Shown here piece after piece: positions 23,848-38,825 of a stretch of 64,000 nucleotides of DNA. The position numbers were made by a program, and so were the translations under genes. The notes below the pieces were generated by a model. The model worked only from the letters and a program-made list of their open reading frames with translations. It did not search any database and was not told the origin of the DNA. Every line of letters begins with the position of its first letter. The stretch's first letter is position 1. The stretch comes from Periplaneta americana (lineage: Eukaryota; Arthropoda; Insecta; Blattodea; Blattidae), in contig NW_027185526.1 of assembly GCF_040183065.1 (NCBI RefSeq), forward strand, positions 1-64,000. Reading direction: 5' to 3'.

Positions 23848-24242
23848 CGAGATACGACCGCAATTTTGTACGACTAGTGTAATGAAGGAATGCAAAAAAT
23901 TATTTTGGAACTTTGCAATGTTAGTCTATCATTAAAATAAAATTAAATCTTAATTCGTCCCTTTTGCAGGAGTCTTCTTCATCCAGTATGTTGTTGGCTG
24001 ATATGGAGGAGGAGGGGGGGGGGACATGCTCTAAAGGGATTAAATTTGCTTAGCAAATCGATATGGTGACTAACGCTTGCAATGCGTCATAGCTATAATT
24101 GTACTGCGCGGTAATTTCAGAGTAATAAGAGTTCAGTTCAGGGATCTGCTAATTTCTTCATATTGTGTTCGGCAATGGAATAGTACCGCAGTAGCATTAA
24201 GAGGTTTTTATAATTTGAACTGATATGTGCAGGTATATTGAC

Positions 24243-24652
24243 CCCCCCCCCCTCCCACCGCTGGCCGACGCGGACTGCAATGACAACAGTAAGCCACACG
24301 TCATACGTAAGCCTTTCTTCTTCTTCATCTTTGCTCGCCTGGCAAATACAGTCTTGGATTTCACATATTCAATTTTTCACAGTCCCAACTCCCTTGCATG
24401 GACGTGTTTTCACGTACCTTTAAAGTTTCTCCTCTCATTCATTCAGTCTATTCGCAAGCCTGAGGGTTTTCCGTGGTTTTCCCTAAGGAGCTAAGACAAA
24501 TGTAGGGATGAGCCCAGAAAGAAAAGGGCATTCACTTCCTTAGACCCTGGTAACTGCTCTTTTTAGAGGAAGGAGGAGGAGAAAGAAACCCCCCCACCCC
24601 CACCGACGTGGACTGCAATGACAACAGTAAGCAACACGTTATATGTAAAGCC

Positions 24653-24654
<2 letters not shown>
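24243..24654 (+). repeat. Direct repeats around a LINE B tail-like block, unit 3
   Basis: Copy of the 5664-6075 structure. Confidence 0.45.
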
Positions 24655-24688
<34 letters not shown>

Positions 24689-25328
24689 TACAATGGGACT
24701 AAAGGTGGTGTAGATACACTATGTCAAATGTGCCACAATCTTTCCTGCAATAGAAAGACGAGGCGCTGGCCACTAGCAATATTTTACAACATGCTAAATA
24801 TTGCAAGTATAAATTCATGGATAATTTATAGTTAGAAGAACTCAGAAAACAATATCAAGAAAACAATTCATTTTCCAATTGTGTGAAGAGCTGACAAAAC
24901 CGTGGATGCAGCACCGCTTTGCACGTCCTACTTTACACCGATCTCTGCGGGCAACAATTGAAGAACATCTGAACATTGCTGTGCAACAACAATGCCAGGT
25001 AATGCAGCCAGATGGTGAACGTACTGTTTGCTATAAATGTCCTGCAAAGAAGAGGAGAATGATGACAACATTTTGTGGACTTTGCAAAAAGGGGTTCTGC
25101 AGAGAACATCGCGCTGTTGTTTGCACTAATTGTAAATAGGACAATAACATGAACGTAAAGACTTTATGACAAACTTAAAATTAAATGAACACTAATGGCT
25201 ACGAAAAGTGTAAAAGTTGTTAAATGTGTGATATTGAGTTGATTTCAGTTAATTAAAATGTGAGTAGTAAAAATTACGAATGCTTACCTTTAACATGAGT
25301 ACAGTGATGATTACCTGTCTAGGGTTAA
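24689..25328 (+). mobile_element. piggyBac-like fossil, unit 3
   Basis: Copy of 6110-6749. The broken frames and the CTAGGG-TTAA right end (TTAA at 25325-25328) are preserved. Confidence 0.8.
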
Positions 25329-25989
25329 GTAGTCGCGTGGTGAGTTTAGGAATTCCCAGACCACCTCTAAGATTGTTTAAAATAAAGGTATTGTAATCGT
25401 ACGTTTCTGTCTTTTGTCAATAGTAACGTTGACCTTTCTTTTTCGAGAAAACAAAATCTGTTGTACAGTTAAAGGTACTGAAATAGTAAGAAATTTTCTG
25501 AAATCCCCACGCGTTTGCAAGTGTAAGTCTCTGTTGTAACCTGTTGATTTACGAGAGACTGCGTGTGCTTCCGTACAGTGTTTCTAAAATGTGCAGTAAC
25601 GAGTCAGAAATCATTGGAATGTAGTGTAGGTGTGTTTGTTATAACCGGGAATCAATCCGCAGTACTTGACCAATCAACTACGGGAAATATCAGAAAAATT
25701 GGCAGGAGTTAGCAAGAAAAACAAAGGTAAAATATCACGTGAACGAGCACCGATACCGAGCACTATGTACAATATACCCTAGAGAAAAAGACAAGAAAAC
25801 AAAAGTCAACCGCTGCAAGTGTTACGAAGTGGTGTGTGAAACATATAATGAAGAATGTCTGCGGGAAGCGCATCTAGTGAGATAAAGGGTGAAATGGAGG
25901 ATTCTGCTAAAAATAAAGAAAGGAAGAAAAATGTTTACAGTTAATACAAGTATTGTTTTCTCTTGTGGGTTTATGTTTAGTATAATAGA

Positions 25990-26020
<31 letters not shown>

Positions 26021-26348
26021 CATTAAAAATTAGCATATCCTTAATGAATACATCCTAAGTGGTATAAATGAAATTGTATAAACTGCAGGGAATCTTAAAA
26101 TATGAAAATTGCGATAGTTGTTTTCTTTACAGTCCGACCTTTTTTAATAAACTAGTGTGAGATATGAAGTTTTGCACATTTAAGGGTTGTTAACATGAAT
26201 GTAAGGAATATATATTATGATATGATATGATATGATTCTCAAATACTCTGTCCTGCTGACCCTTCACATTTCTGTATTCGGGCGAGTGTGTATTCTTCTT
26301 CTTCTTCTTCTTCTTCTTCTTATTATTATTATTATTACTATTACTATA

Positions 26349-26393
<45 letters not shown>

Positions 26394-27231
26394 GTGTGAA
26401 GAGTTGTATCGGAAGTGCTTTATAGACTAAATTAATAATTTCTATCTTAACTGAAATATTTACATTATATTTCACACAGTATAGTTACAGGTAGCATAAA
26501 TTCAGATAATGGTTTTTATATGGGAATCTACTTCTTGTGTTTAGAGGCTACATTTATACAGAGTTAATAATTTCTCCCCTATGTAACATATTTCCATGAA
26601 ATTTTATACGCATCTATGCAAAAACGAATTATGCTCGTGTAATTAGGGAATTAGGGAAAAATTAGTGTTTCTGATAATTTTTAATGTTTTAATAGAAATT
26701 ATGCTCCTAAAAGATGACTAGCCTGCCATATTTTTCGCAGTTGGTAACAAAATGCTAGATTCATGGATATACTCCATAATTTAGTTGTTCATTATATGTT
26801 CAAGAAGTGTTGAATTTTTCTTGGAGAAATTAAGCTCCTTCATCCAGACTCTGAAAAGTGGCTGCTGTCGAATTCGTAAAGCGCCACCAAGAGATGAATA
26901 TAACATCTAAGTTTGCAGGATGTAGCAGCTAAATTTTAAGCCGTATAGAGTTTAATATTTGATTAATGTGTGGGTAGAAGAATTGAAAGTTAACTCAGGT
27001 TTACTTGTAATGCACAGCCTGTTAAATATGTCGTAAAAAAAAAAAAAAAAAAAAAAACTAGTTGCACAAATCTCAGTAAACGTGCCAATTAAATGAATGC
27101 TAACGTATTATAGATTGCTTTTCGCGTATTAAATGAAAGTACACATCTTGTCCTATGACCTCCATAAGGGAAGGTTTAACAATATAAAACAGCCACTGAC
27201 CCCACGAACAAAAATCAACTGAAGAGCGTGA

Positions 27232-27287
<56 letters not shown>

Positions 27288-27589
27288 ATGTTTTGTCCCA
27301 CCTCTTACTGATATTGATGTTTTGTATGTTGTTGTGCACAATGCCTAGCTTTTGTTTAAGCCTAGATATTACTTAAACTTCGGTTATGATGAAGTTGATT
27401 TTCTTACATAGTTTTGCGTTCTGGACAACTGTGCGCCGGCATCTCTCGGAACATCCGAGATCAGGTCCCTATCCCCTCCACCGCAAAGTCAAATAGCGTC
27501 TGTCACTTGATTTTGAATATTAAACAAACATACCATCACGGCATTTCCGTTATGGCATCTGGTGTCATCAATAAGCTACAAATAAAGGA

Positions 27590-27644
<55 letters not shown>

Positions 27645-28891
27645 TAGCACAGTCACTGTCCTGAACAAGGTACGCAAGTATTATTTTAATTAATGCGTAT
27701 CGCCTACCAGCCGCCGAAACTATTCGACAGGAGAGTGAATATCCTACACGGTCCTGTAAAAATGTTCTGAATACACTAAATGACGTGTAATTTTTTTTCT
27801 ATTATTAGGACAATTGAACGTGTCATTGCTCCTGCGGGTTGCTTTGTTTCACACCACAGAGAATTCAGGTTCTCTACCCCCCGGGATTCTAGAGATAAGA
27901 GAGCGATGAGGTTAAAGGAGTAGGCGTTTGTTCGTGTTTTTGTTTTTACTTTAGAAAAATTGCGAAACGTGACGCAATAGCGATAAGTTTTATGAACAAG
28001 TTTGCTGAATCGACCAATTGAAGGTAATTTATATTTTGCTAAAGAAGAGAGGAGATTAATGAAATCAGTTATTGTAATAATCGTAGTAGATTGAAGGAAT
28101 TGTTTGTATTCAAACTCCTTTTGTGAAATAAGCTGCTCGGATGCTTATCAGGGTGACGGTTATAAATGTTATCGTAATACCCACCCGAGGTCACAAAGGT
28201 CACAGTCTTCCGCTTGTCCTTTCCTAAGCAGACCACGTCTGTACTATCGAAAATAATGAGTCACAGTTATAGTTTCGTGAAAGTAAAAAATGTTAGATAG
28301 GAGACAAGTAGCTACTCTTATACAATCATAATCACATTTTGTATCCAATATAGTATAAACGAGCTACATGTAAGTACTGTGTAAAGTTTCATTAAAACAA
28401 TATATTATATATGAGACAAGTCACTAATTTTTGTCAAAACGCATCGTCTATAAAGGGGTAGTTTCTCCTCTTATACAGTAGTGACTATAGTGCGAAGTTT
28501 CATGGAAATATGTCACATTTTTAGTCCAGCTAGATTTGCTTTCTGGACCACTTTGAGCCTTGGCGCTTGTGATCGGTCGGACGGAGGATCACTCGTCCCG
28601 GCGGCGTTAACCCTTAATTTGGTAAATATATATAATGTGCAATATTATAGAACTGTGAAATTTTTTTTTAATTTTCCTAAGAAACTTTGTTATCCATCGT
28701 TCTATTAAAAAATTGTTTATTAACCTATAGGATACATTGCGATATTTGTCAAACAGGCTGTGGGAAAATGCTGATACGGTGAGGAATGGAAAGGGAGAAA
28801 CCATTTATATTATTGAGGTGACCTTGAACTGAGGGTAGTAGGAACGAGACCTGGAGTACGGTACAACCGGCTCTTCCGAGAAATAACTAGT
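25329..28891. other. Spacer with microsatellites, unit 3
   Basis: Poly(A) is at 27035-27057 and 27235-27284, (GAAA)n at 27587-27644, and (CTT)n/(ATT)n around 26294-26393, where the repeat interior differs from unit 1. No gene is recognised. Confidence 0.6.
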
Positions 28892-28907
28892 GGCCCTGAA
28901 AAGGGCC
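28892..28907 (-). terminator. Histone mRNA 3' stem-loop of H3, unit 3
   Basis: GGCCCTTTTCAGGGCC on the minus strand. Confidence 0.93.
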
Positions 28908-28936
28908 TTTTTGCGGGCAGGAGTACCTTTGTTAAT

Positions 28937-29513
<577 letters not shown>

Positions 29514-30012
29514 GATGCGGAAGACTTCTTTCTTGGACGTGAAAGGAGCAAGACGTGTCCTGAGACCTTCTGATTGGCGCACCAGCGAAAGCAGCTACAG
29601 CGGACAACCAACCAGATCCCTCAGTGCTACAGCAGCAAGCGAACGCAGCAGCCAAGCAGCTCTCGGCCAGGGAGGCTCGAGGCGCCGAGCATCGTACTTC
29701 TGTCGGCCAGGCGGCGGACAACTACGTAATCGGCACTTCTTAAAGAGCAGCCTATTGGTTCCACTGCCGCACCGGCGCTCAGCGCGAAGAAAGCCGCGCA
29801 GCCTACGGAGGGCTGTGCGCACTAACTTCCCTAGGCCAGGCGGATCCCGGTCGGGGATTGGGTCCTCTCTCGAGGAGACCCCTAGCCGTCCTCGGCCCCT
29901 AGGCAGGCTTCCTGCTAGGGAGAGACTCTGTGCCTTCGTGCCGGAGTGACTGCCCAAAGGCAGGGCCTTCGGGCTAATTTGCTTTCCGCCCTCCACTCTT
30001 CTACTATTGCCC

Positions 30013-30060
30013 GGCCCTTCTGAGGGCTACGCAAATTTTCGTCCGGCCCTTATCAGGGCC
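30013..30060 (+). promoter_or_regulatory. Pair of histone-like stem-loops in the 5' UTR of element B
   Basis: GGCCCTTATCAGGGCC (30045-30060) differs from the H3/H4 stem-loop by a single loop base and still fits the general UHUH loop pattern. GGCCCTTCTGAGGGCT (30013-30028) is a weaker relative 32 nt upstream. They precede ORF1. Function, if any, is unknown. Confidence 0.55.
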
Positions 30061-30265
30061 AACGAAATTAGCGAACCAAACCGACGGTCCCCGGCGGGCT
30101 CCGCAACGCTTGTTGCGATCGGCTAACCGGGCTAGGCTTCGGCGACCGGTCGGGCGTAACTGCTGGGCTTCCACCCTTAGTGGGAAAGGGGCCTAGCAGG
30201 TTCTTGCACTGCGGACAGAGTGCCGCTTAGGTTCCCCCCCTGACAGGATCGAATTTCTAATTCGA

Positions 30266-32314
30266 ATGGCTCCACTTAAGAGCAACAAGGCCACGAGCCA
30301 ACCTACTGCAGGTGGCGTAAAGCGGTTGCTAGTTTGCACTAGCCAGACAGGGCCCACCACCTCCTACTTGCGCGTGTCGCGTCCCGCGCAGATTACTCCT
30401 CCGCCCAGGCGTCGGAACTTGCGATCGGCTGGACCTATACGGACACCGCCTGTCCCGGTTCCCGTTGCGGAGATCCTTGAGCTCCGTCCACCTACCACCA
30501 TCCCAGTCCCTTCAGGACTCCCACGAAAGCCCACCCCTCCCAAGTTAGCTCCCAAGGTCACAGAGGTGACACGTGTTGACTCGCCCGGTCCTAGCGGACT
30601 GAATAGCCGTGGTGTTACGGTCTTGGCTGATGAGGTGCCGCCGATTCCATCTGGGTCCGGCGCACTTCAGGTCATTAAGGCCAAAAAGAAGAAGAAGAAG
30701 GGCTCAGCTAAGACTGAGCAGGGCGGCATTACTTCCGCTAGTGAGCTCACTAAGGAAGAGAGATCGGCTCTCTCTACCTTGGAGCAATTAGAGGCGGCGA
30801 CTCTTCAAGTCGTGACCGAGGAGGCAGCACCCCCCGCCGAACCTGAGGCCCCACAGGAGACGGCTGCTGCCTCTGAGGTAGATGAGGCAGTTCCCCGCCC
30901 CCCTTCCCCAGCTCGTACTCACGTGTCGGAGAGTGAGGACGATGGAGATGATGTTGAGACTGCCCTCACTAGGCGACGCGGTGATATCCCACCCGTTATT
31001 ATTACGCCAGCCTTCACTGGCTCGCTGGGCCGACTGAACTTAGAGTTCAAGGCCGAATACGAACCGTTGGGCTTATGCTCGTACAGGGCGCGCGGCGGGA
31101 CGGCCGTGAAAACTGTTTGCGAAAGGGACTACGCAAATCTTTGCAGGTTCCTGACCGAACGGGGAGTAGCGTACAACTTGCTGCGCCCCAAGAACGACAA
31201 GCCTCTGCGATTCGTTCTAAGAGGAATAGATATCCACACAGATGAGGAGGACATCCAGGGCGACCTGGAATTCCAAAGCATAATCGTCCGGCGAGTGACG
31301 AGGATGCACTCATCAAGGACAAAGGCCAAACTCCCAATGGTCATTGTCGATGTGGAGAATTCCCCCGAAACCCGGGATAGAATGAGAGCCTTGCGTCAGT
31401 GCTGCCTGATGAGGGTAACAGTTGAGGACTACGTCCCCAGCAAGCGCCCGCCTCAGTGCAGCAACTGCCAGTGGTACTACCACACGCAGGCTAGCTGCAA
31501 AGCGCAGCCTATGTGTCGAGCTTGTGCACGCCCCCATAAGACTAAAGATTGTCGCAAGCCGCACGATGTCCCCGCTACATGCGCACTCTGTACTGGCGCT
31601 CACACCGCCAATTATGGAGGGTGTCCCGTGGCACTACAGGTTAGAGATGCCACGGAAGGAACGAGCAGGGCTGCCAGACGGAGGAGGGCAGAGCTCGAGG
31701 AACAGCGGACGCTCCAATACGAGTGGCTCCGGCAGCAGCGTGTGGAGCGAGCTGCGAGGCAGCAGCAGCTGTTCCGAGAACAGCAGCCGCAGCCACAGGC
31801 TCGCGCCCCTGTGCAGGTGCCCCGTGCGGAGCGACGCACGGAACTCGGGCCGGTCCGCCAACAGCAGCAGCAAACGCAGCAGCAGCAGGCGACCATCCCT
31901 TCGCTTTTGGAAGTGCCCGTTGCCGCGCCTCTGTGGTCCACCGTGGCAGCGACAGCCCCCCAAACTGCTGCCAATAATGTAGGACCCCTTTCTCAGCGCC
32001 CTAAGCGCAACAGGGGCAGCAGAAAAGCCACCAAGGCTACCACGGTAGAGTCCATCTCCGCCCCTGTCCCACCGGCCCAGCAGGAAGCTATTGCAAGCAC
32101 CTCGAAAGGCCCGACCGGTCAAGGCGCGACCTTGGACCAAGTCCAGCACTTTGCCGAGGCGTTGCAATTAGCAAACCCTAACCTCCCGCTCGCCCCAATC
32201 CTGGAAGGATTAACCAGAGTGATAGTTCTCCTTATGGAGAATCCTATGTCTGCCCTCCCGGAGATATTTAAGCTCCTAACCTCCCTCGTTTCTCTCAATG
32301 GCCAGACGAAGTGA
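30266..32314 (+). CDS. ORF1 (gag-like) of element B
   Basis: The predicted protein is 682 residues. The N-terminal half is Pro-rich with a KAKKKKKKGSAK basic patch and acidic stretches. A Jockey-type gag region precedes three zinc knuckles beginning near residue 398 (CSNCQWYYHTQASC, CRACARPHKTKDC, CALCTGAHTANYGGC). The last, HTANYGGC, is typical of Jockey-clade ORF1. A Gln/Arg-rich segment follows (REQQPQPQ, RQQQQQTQQQQ). The stop codon overlaps the start of ORF2 by 17 nt, suggesting coupled translation. The role is RNA binding and RNP formation. The start is the first ATG after the long leader. Confidence 0.88.
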   Translation: MAPLKSNKATSQPTAGGVKRLLVCTSQTGPTTSYLRVSRPAQITPPPRRRNLRSAGPIRTPPVPVPVAEILELRPPTTIPVPSGLPRKPTPPKLAPKVTEVTRVDSPGPSGLNSRGVTVLADEVPPIPSGSGALQVIKAKKKKKKGSAKTEQGGITSASELTKEERSALSTLEQLEAATLQVVTEEAAPPAEPEAPQETAAASEVDEAVPRPPSPARTHVSESEDDGDDVETALTRRRGDIPPVIITPAFTGSLGRLNLEFKAEYEPLGLCSYRARGGTAVKTVCERDYANLCRFLTERGVAYNLLRPKNDKPLRFVLRGIDIHTDEEDIQGDLEFQSIIVRRVTRMHSSRTKAKLPMVIVDVENSPETRDRMRALRQCCLMRVTVEDYVPSKRPPQCSNCQWYYHTQASCKAQPMCRACARPHKTKDCRKPHDVPATCALCTGAHTANYGGCPVALQVRDATEGTSRAARRRRAELEEQRTLQYEWLRQQRVERAARQQQLFREQQPQPQARAPVQVPRAERRTELGPVRQQQQQTQQQQATIPSLLEVPVAAPLWSTVAATAPQTAANNVGPLSQRPKRNRGSRKATKATTVESISAPVPPAQQEAIASTSKGPTGQGATLDQVQHFAEALQLANPNLPLAPILEGLTRVIVLLMENPMSALPEIFKLLTSLVSLNGQTK

Positions 32315-35039
32315 CGGAGTTGCTAGGATGTGCATATGGAACGCCAGGGGCCTTAGACATGATAGACATGAGTTCAGGGCTTTCCTAGACGCTAATAATA
32401 TAGACGTAGCATTTATAACAGAAACGTTCCTGACACCCCAAGTAAATTTAAGATGCGCGGGGTTTAAAGTCTATAGACAAGATAGAGCAGGTAGAAGAGG
32501 CGGAGGTGTAGCGGTGTTCGTTCGTTCTACGATCGCGCACTGTGAGTATCTCCTTCCCCAGCTAGCGGCATTAGAGGCAGTGGCTATTAGAGCCTACATA
32601 GGCAGACTCCCCTTTCTGCTTATGGCTGCCTACAGTCCTCCGGGCATACTAGATGAACGCGATTTAGATATAGTGACAAGTCTATCCGATAGATTCGTAG
32701 TCGCCGGCGACCTCAATGCGAAGCACGCTAGCTGGAACTGTCAACGCCCCAATCGGCAGGGCGATAGGCTTTTTCTTAATTCTACAGGAAACGGATACGT
32801 CGTGATGGCCCCTAGGGAACCCACACACGTACCGGATGCTGCAAATCAACTGCCTGACATATTAGACATCGCTCTGGTGAAAGGTCTCACAACTAGAGCG
32901 AGACTAACAACCCTGGATGATCTTCCGTCCGACCACCTACCGGTGATAATGGAGATCATGCACCCAGTCGAACTCTCCCCAACCGCTGAGAAATTCAACT
33001 ACAAGGCGGCAGACTGGGTGTTCTTTCAAGACCAGGTAGCCGCTACGCTTCCACCACTCCCCCCTGAAGTCACTCCGGCAGGGATAGATAGGTCAGTTAG
33101 CGACCTGACGGAGTGCATAAAGAAGGCAATGGTTGCTGCAATACCGAAACGGTCTTCACAACCGGGACGGATGCAGCTGCCAGCCTATATTAGAGACCTA
33201 AAGATCGCCCGCAATAGAGCAAGAACATTGTGGAAGCGTACTAGGTTAGATCAATATAGAATAGAAATGAACCGCTTGCGCAGGCGGATCAGTGAGGCGG
33301 TCCACGAAACGGTCGTGGATGCTTGGAAATCCAAGGTTGAGACGATGGACAGCAGAAACATGTCAGATGTCTGGCGTGTATCTCGAGCTCTGTCCAATCC
33401 GTCTCAATCTATTCACCCATTAGTAGTCGGTCCAGATGTCACGGCCTTTACTCCTGAGGAGAAGGCTACCGCACTGGCAGACGTTCTAGAGACCACTTTT
33501 CAACCCGTGGAACAAAATTTAAACTTTCCCCATATCAGAGCTGTTGAGGAATCGGTTCGAGACCTCCTTAGCAGGGAGCCGGAAAATGGGATACGACCTA
33601 CGAACACCCACGAGGTCGCCCATTTCATTCGTCGCCTCGGCCCTCATAAGGCCGCAGGAGCCGACGGTATCCAAGGAATTATATTGCAGCATCTCCCAAG
33701 GTCAGCTATGAAGCGCATAGCAGAGATAATTAATAACATCTTGGCTTCCGGTCACTATCCCATTCCCTGGAAAGAAGCTCACGTAGTTCTCTCTCCAAAG
33801 CCCGGAAAGGATAAGACGAATCCAAGCAACTATAGACCTATTAGTCTCCTCAGTTGTCTCAGCAAACTGGCGGAGCGGGTCATACATAGACGCCTCACTG
33901 AAGTAGTATTGCCCCAAATCAGGAACGAGCAATTCGGTTTTCACCCTGGCCGTTCCACTACACTCCAGGCACTCCGCATGACGGAGGACATTACCTGGGC
34001 TATGAGCACGAAGCGTGTAGTAGCTGCAGCTTACCTGGACATCGAGCGAGCATTCGACAAGGTTTGGCATGAGGGACTCCTCGTTAAGTTACTGGGCATG
34101 GGAGTCCCAGATGGAATGATACGCCTCATTTCTAACTACCTCCGAGGCCGTACATTCAAAACCCGTGTAGGCACTAGTTTCTCCACCCCCCGTGAAATTC
34201 ACGCAGGAGTCCCACAGGGTTCCATTATCGGGCCCATACTTTTCAATATATTCATTAATGACCTCCCGTTTCGCTATATCCACGGCAGAAGTAGTCATCT
34301 GTATATCTATGCAGACGACACTGCCCTCTTGGCGATGGGCAAAACCTATAGATTAGCGTCCCGTAGATTACAGTCGATCTTAGATCACCTCCAGCCGTGG
34401 TTCCACGACTGGAGAATCAAGGTCAATGTAGAGAAATGTCAGGCCATACTCTTTTCACTAAGAGCGAGGCTCGAAGACATACCACCACCACCCACACTTT
34501 TCGGACGAGAAATGCCGTGGATGAACCAAATTAAATATTTAGGGATCATTATGGACTCTCATCTCAACTTCCGAGATCACATCCAATCCCTTCTTCGTAA
34601 GGCCAACGGGCTGATAGTTAGACACTATCCCATTCTGGCGGCCTTAACTCCTGACAACCTGAGGGTAGGACTTACCATGTATAAGGCCCTCATTCGCTCT
34701 GTCATTACCTATGCCGCACCCGCATGGGGGTTTGCGGCAGTGTCCCATCTCCGTAAACTCCAAGTTGTCCAAAACCAGGTGATTCGACTCATTACCCATC
34801 TCCCCCGAGTCGCCTCGAGAAGAAAGTTCCATGATGAACTAGAGTTGCCAACCATAGACGAGTTCATTGCTCGACTGGCTAGGAACCTGTATGCGGAAGC
34901 TCGTGCTAACCCCAACCCGCTCATATCTGGCCTCGGCCAGTATGATCCTAGGTTACGGCGTAGACACCAGACAGGACCATTAGCTATACTATTGAGACAG
35001 GAGGACAGGGAGGCTGGCGTTACTCCCAGGTTTTGGTAG
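32298..35039 (+). CDS. ORF2 (endonuclease-reverse transcriptase) of element B
   Basis: The predicted protein is 913 residues. The apurinic-type endonuclease domain occupies about residues 8-220, with the expected residues visible: N15 (WNARGL), E42 (ITETFL), DLNAKH and SDHLPV near 212. The reverse transcriptase follows, with PKPGKDKTNPSNYRPISLLS, AYLDIERAFDKVWHEGL, GVPQGSIIGPILFN and the catalytic YADD at about 671-674. There is no RNase H after the thumb region. The frame is uninterrupted, so the enzyme may be active. It would nick the H4 leader and prime reverse transcription there. Confidence 0.93.
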   Translation: MARRSDGVARMCIWNARGLRHDRHEFRAFLDANNIDVAFITETFLTPQVNLRCAGFKVYRQDRAGRRGGGVAVFVRSTIAHCEYLLPQLAALEAVAIRAYIGRLPFLLMAAYSPPGILDERDLDIVTSLSDRFVVAGDLNAKHASWNCQRPNRQGDRLFLNSTGNGYVVMAPREPTHVPDAANQLPDILDIALVKGLTTRARLTTLDDLPSDHLPVIMEIMHPVELSPTAEKFNYKAADWVFFQDQVAATLPPLPPEVTPAGIDRSVSDLTECIKKAMVAAIPKRSSQPGRMQLPAYIRDLKIARNRARTLWKRTRLDQYRIEMNRLRRRISEAVHETVVDAWKSKVETMDSRNMSDVWRVSRALSNPSQSIHPLVVGPDVTAFTPEEKATALADVLETTFQPVEQNLNFPHIRAVEESVRDLLSREPENGIRPTNTHEVAHFIRRLGPHKAAGADGIQGIILQHLPRSAMKRIAEIINNILASGHYPIPWKEAHVVLSPKPGKDKTNPSNYRPISLLSCLSKLAERVIHRRLTEVVLPQIRNEQFGFHPGRSTTLQALRMTEDITWAMSTKRVVAAAYLDIERAFDKVWHEGLLVKLLGMGVPDGMIRLISNYLRGRTFKTRVGTSFSTPREIHAGVPQGSIIGPILFNIFINDLPFRYIHGRSSHLYIYADDTALLAMGKTYRLASRRLQSILDHLQPWFHDWRIKVNVEKCQAILFSLRARLEDIPPPPTLFGREMPWMNQIKYLGIIMDSHLNFRDHIQSLLRKANGLIVRHYPILAALTPDNLRVGLTMYKALIRSVITYAAPAWGFAAVSHLRKLQVVQNQVIRLITHLPRVASRRKFHDELELPTIDEFIARLARNLYAEARANPNPLISGLGQYDPRLRRRHQTGPLAILLRQEDREAGVTPRFW

Positions 35040-36451
<1,412 letters not shown>

Positions 36452-36491
36452 ACTGCCTACACACGTCTGCTGCCGAATCCGTCGGCAAAAC

Positions 36492-36507
36492 GGCCCTTTT
36501 CAGGGCC
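36492..36507 (+). terminator. Histone mRNA 3' stem-loop of H4, unit 3
   Basis: GGCCCTTTTCAGGGCC. Confidence 0.93.
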
Positions 36508-37698
36508 ATAAAATCCGTCTAAAAAGGGCAGTAGTTGTCGAGATTAATTTAATTCACCTTTACTGTGTGACCACTAGCTCAACAGGCCAGTGCGGAAAAC
36601 AGAACTTATTTCGTAGGGGCACTTCAGTATCAGCAAAAGACGTTGTAAGAAATGCCTCTCCGTTTTTCAAATGGGTCTGACCCCAACGCTTGGTATATCA
36701 AGTGGAAAGACCGGATTCCTCTGTGAAGCCTTGCTCCTCGGATTATGTTACCTGTTACTGTAAACTTCTGTAAGTCAATAATCACTGTCCGAAGAATTGG
36801 TGGGTAATATGACAACGCAGGTAGGCAATGCTCACCAGACCGTAACAAGGAACCGAGGGGATTGACACATACTGAACATCACATCACCACGTTTTTGCAA
36901 TGCCAACTTTTAGGTCATAGGAATCCAGTGTGGTAAACACTGGGGAGAAGAGGTACACATCGCATGTCAGAACACAGGACTTCGTCCTGTCAGACAACTT
37001 CCACGTATAGCTTGCGTCATTTCGGTTCGAACGAAACGACAGAGAGAGGGGAAATTCGAACGCAAATTGTCAAAGCCTTCGATTCCTACGAGAAGGTCAT
37101 GTCATCATCTCAGTATTGGGGTTCCTGCGCGTGCGGCCAATATGTGCACCAACAAACAAACGCATTAGGAACTCTATTATAACGCCGTAAGTTGTTCACC
37201 AGTTATCGATTTCTTATTCAAAATTAGTTTCATTCGTAGTATGTAGTAAAGTAAACTAGTATATTCAAACGTATATGTCTAAAACCACGATGGGCACCAA
37301 AGAAGGGGACTTGTGATTATTTTCACGATAATCTCCATTACTCTAATATGATAGAAATATATTACATAAATTTCGAAGCCAACTATGTACCTTGGCATCA
37401 TCATCTAATTTAACTCGTATTGTGTTAAATTATATAATAATAATGAAACCTTTCTATATGCATCAGTATAATGTGTTATCACACAATAGCCTAGTAAATG
37501 TACAACGGTTTCAAGTACTTCAGTGCGAACCTGGGACAACGACATCGTTCAGAGCACAAAATTACAGAATGATGATATTAAATCAGCCCACCGGTATAGA
37601 GAGAGAGAGAAAGTTGACACGCGTAATGAAATTACATTACGAAGCCGTGAGAGAGGATTAACAATACTGGCTATTTCTGACTTTTGTGAGGTTAGTGG
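36508..37698. other. H4-H2A spacer, unit 3, nothing recognised
   Basis: Near-identical to 13756-14946. No gene is seen. Confidence 0.6.
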
Positions 37699-37714
37699 GG
37701 CCCTTAAAAGGGCC
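37699..37714 (-). terminator. Histone mRNA 3' stem-loop of H2A, unit 3
   Basis: GGCCCTTTTAAGGGCC on the minus strand. Confidence 0.92.
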
Positions 37715-37732
37715 GTTTTACGGAGAAGGGGC

Positions 37733-38131
<399 letters not shown>

Positions 38132-38175
38132 TTAACTACAAGAACGACGCCTCGCCCAAAATGATGCAGGGCCCG

Positions 38176-38825
38176 GTGTCAGAGTTGATTGCTGGCAGAG
38201 CCAGCGGTCGTTTTAGGGTCTTACATTACAATGCCCTCTTCGACCGTGAGTGCTTGTGAGTGCAGTGTTATTAGAATGTTGGATATTTAGGGCTTTTATG
38301 AGATTGAGGTTGAGACGTGGAAAGAAGACAGGTGGGTAGAAAGTAAGAAAGAAGATTTAAGAAGCAGATTTTAAGTTCTGATTTGTTGTTATTTGAGGAG
38401 TAACCATGAACTATTTGTGATGTAAATTATTTACTGGGCTTGCGTGAATTTTGAATGTATTTATTTATTGTTTAGTTATTCAACGGTAGCTATCATGCAT
38501 CACTAAGCAGTGGTGAGGGCAGTCACAATTTGTTTATATTGTTGTTATCCTTGTGTTTGGGCGTTGGCATTTTGACTTCAGCTATCCAGCAGTCGGAGTG
38601 ATGTTCGCTGGTACGTTATGTTGTGGGTGGGGTGTTTGATTTCGATTTCCTCTCGTTGTAGATGAAGGTGGATTATTAATTGTATGTGTCGGGTTCTGGT
38701 CCATGACATATATGTGCATTCCTCAACGATGGCATTCTTGTGGAGTATTTATGGGAAACAGGCCGCGAATTTGCCGATTCCGGGAGACGAGGGGTGTTGT
38801 AGAGAGGGAGAGAGGGGGGGAGAGT
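38176..38825 (-). other. 3' UTR of element C1
   Basis: About 650 nt without an ORF. On the element's sense strand it ends GAAGAGGGCAT, then TGTAATGTAAGACCCTAAAAC, then the hairpin, then AATCAACTCTGACAC at the target. The order and wording match A1. Confidence 0.8.
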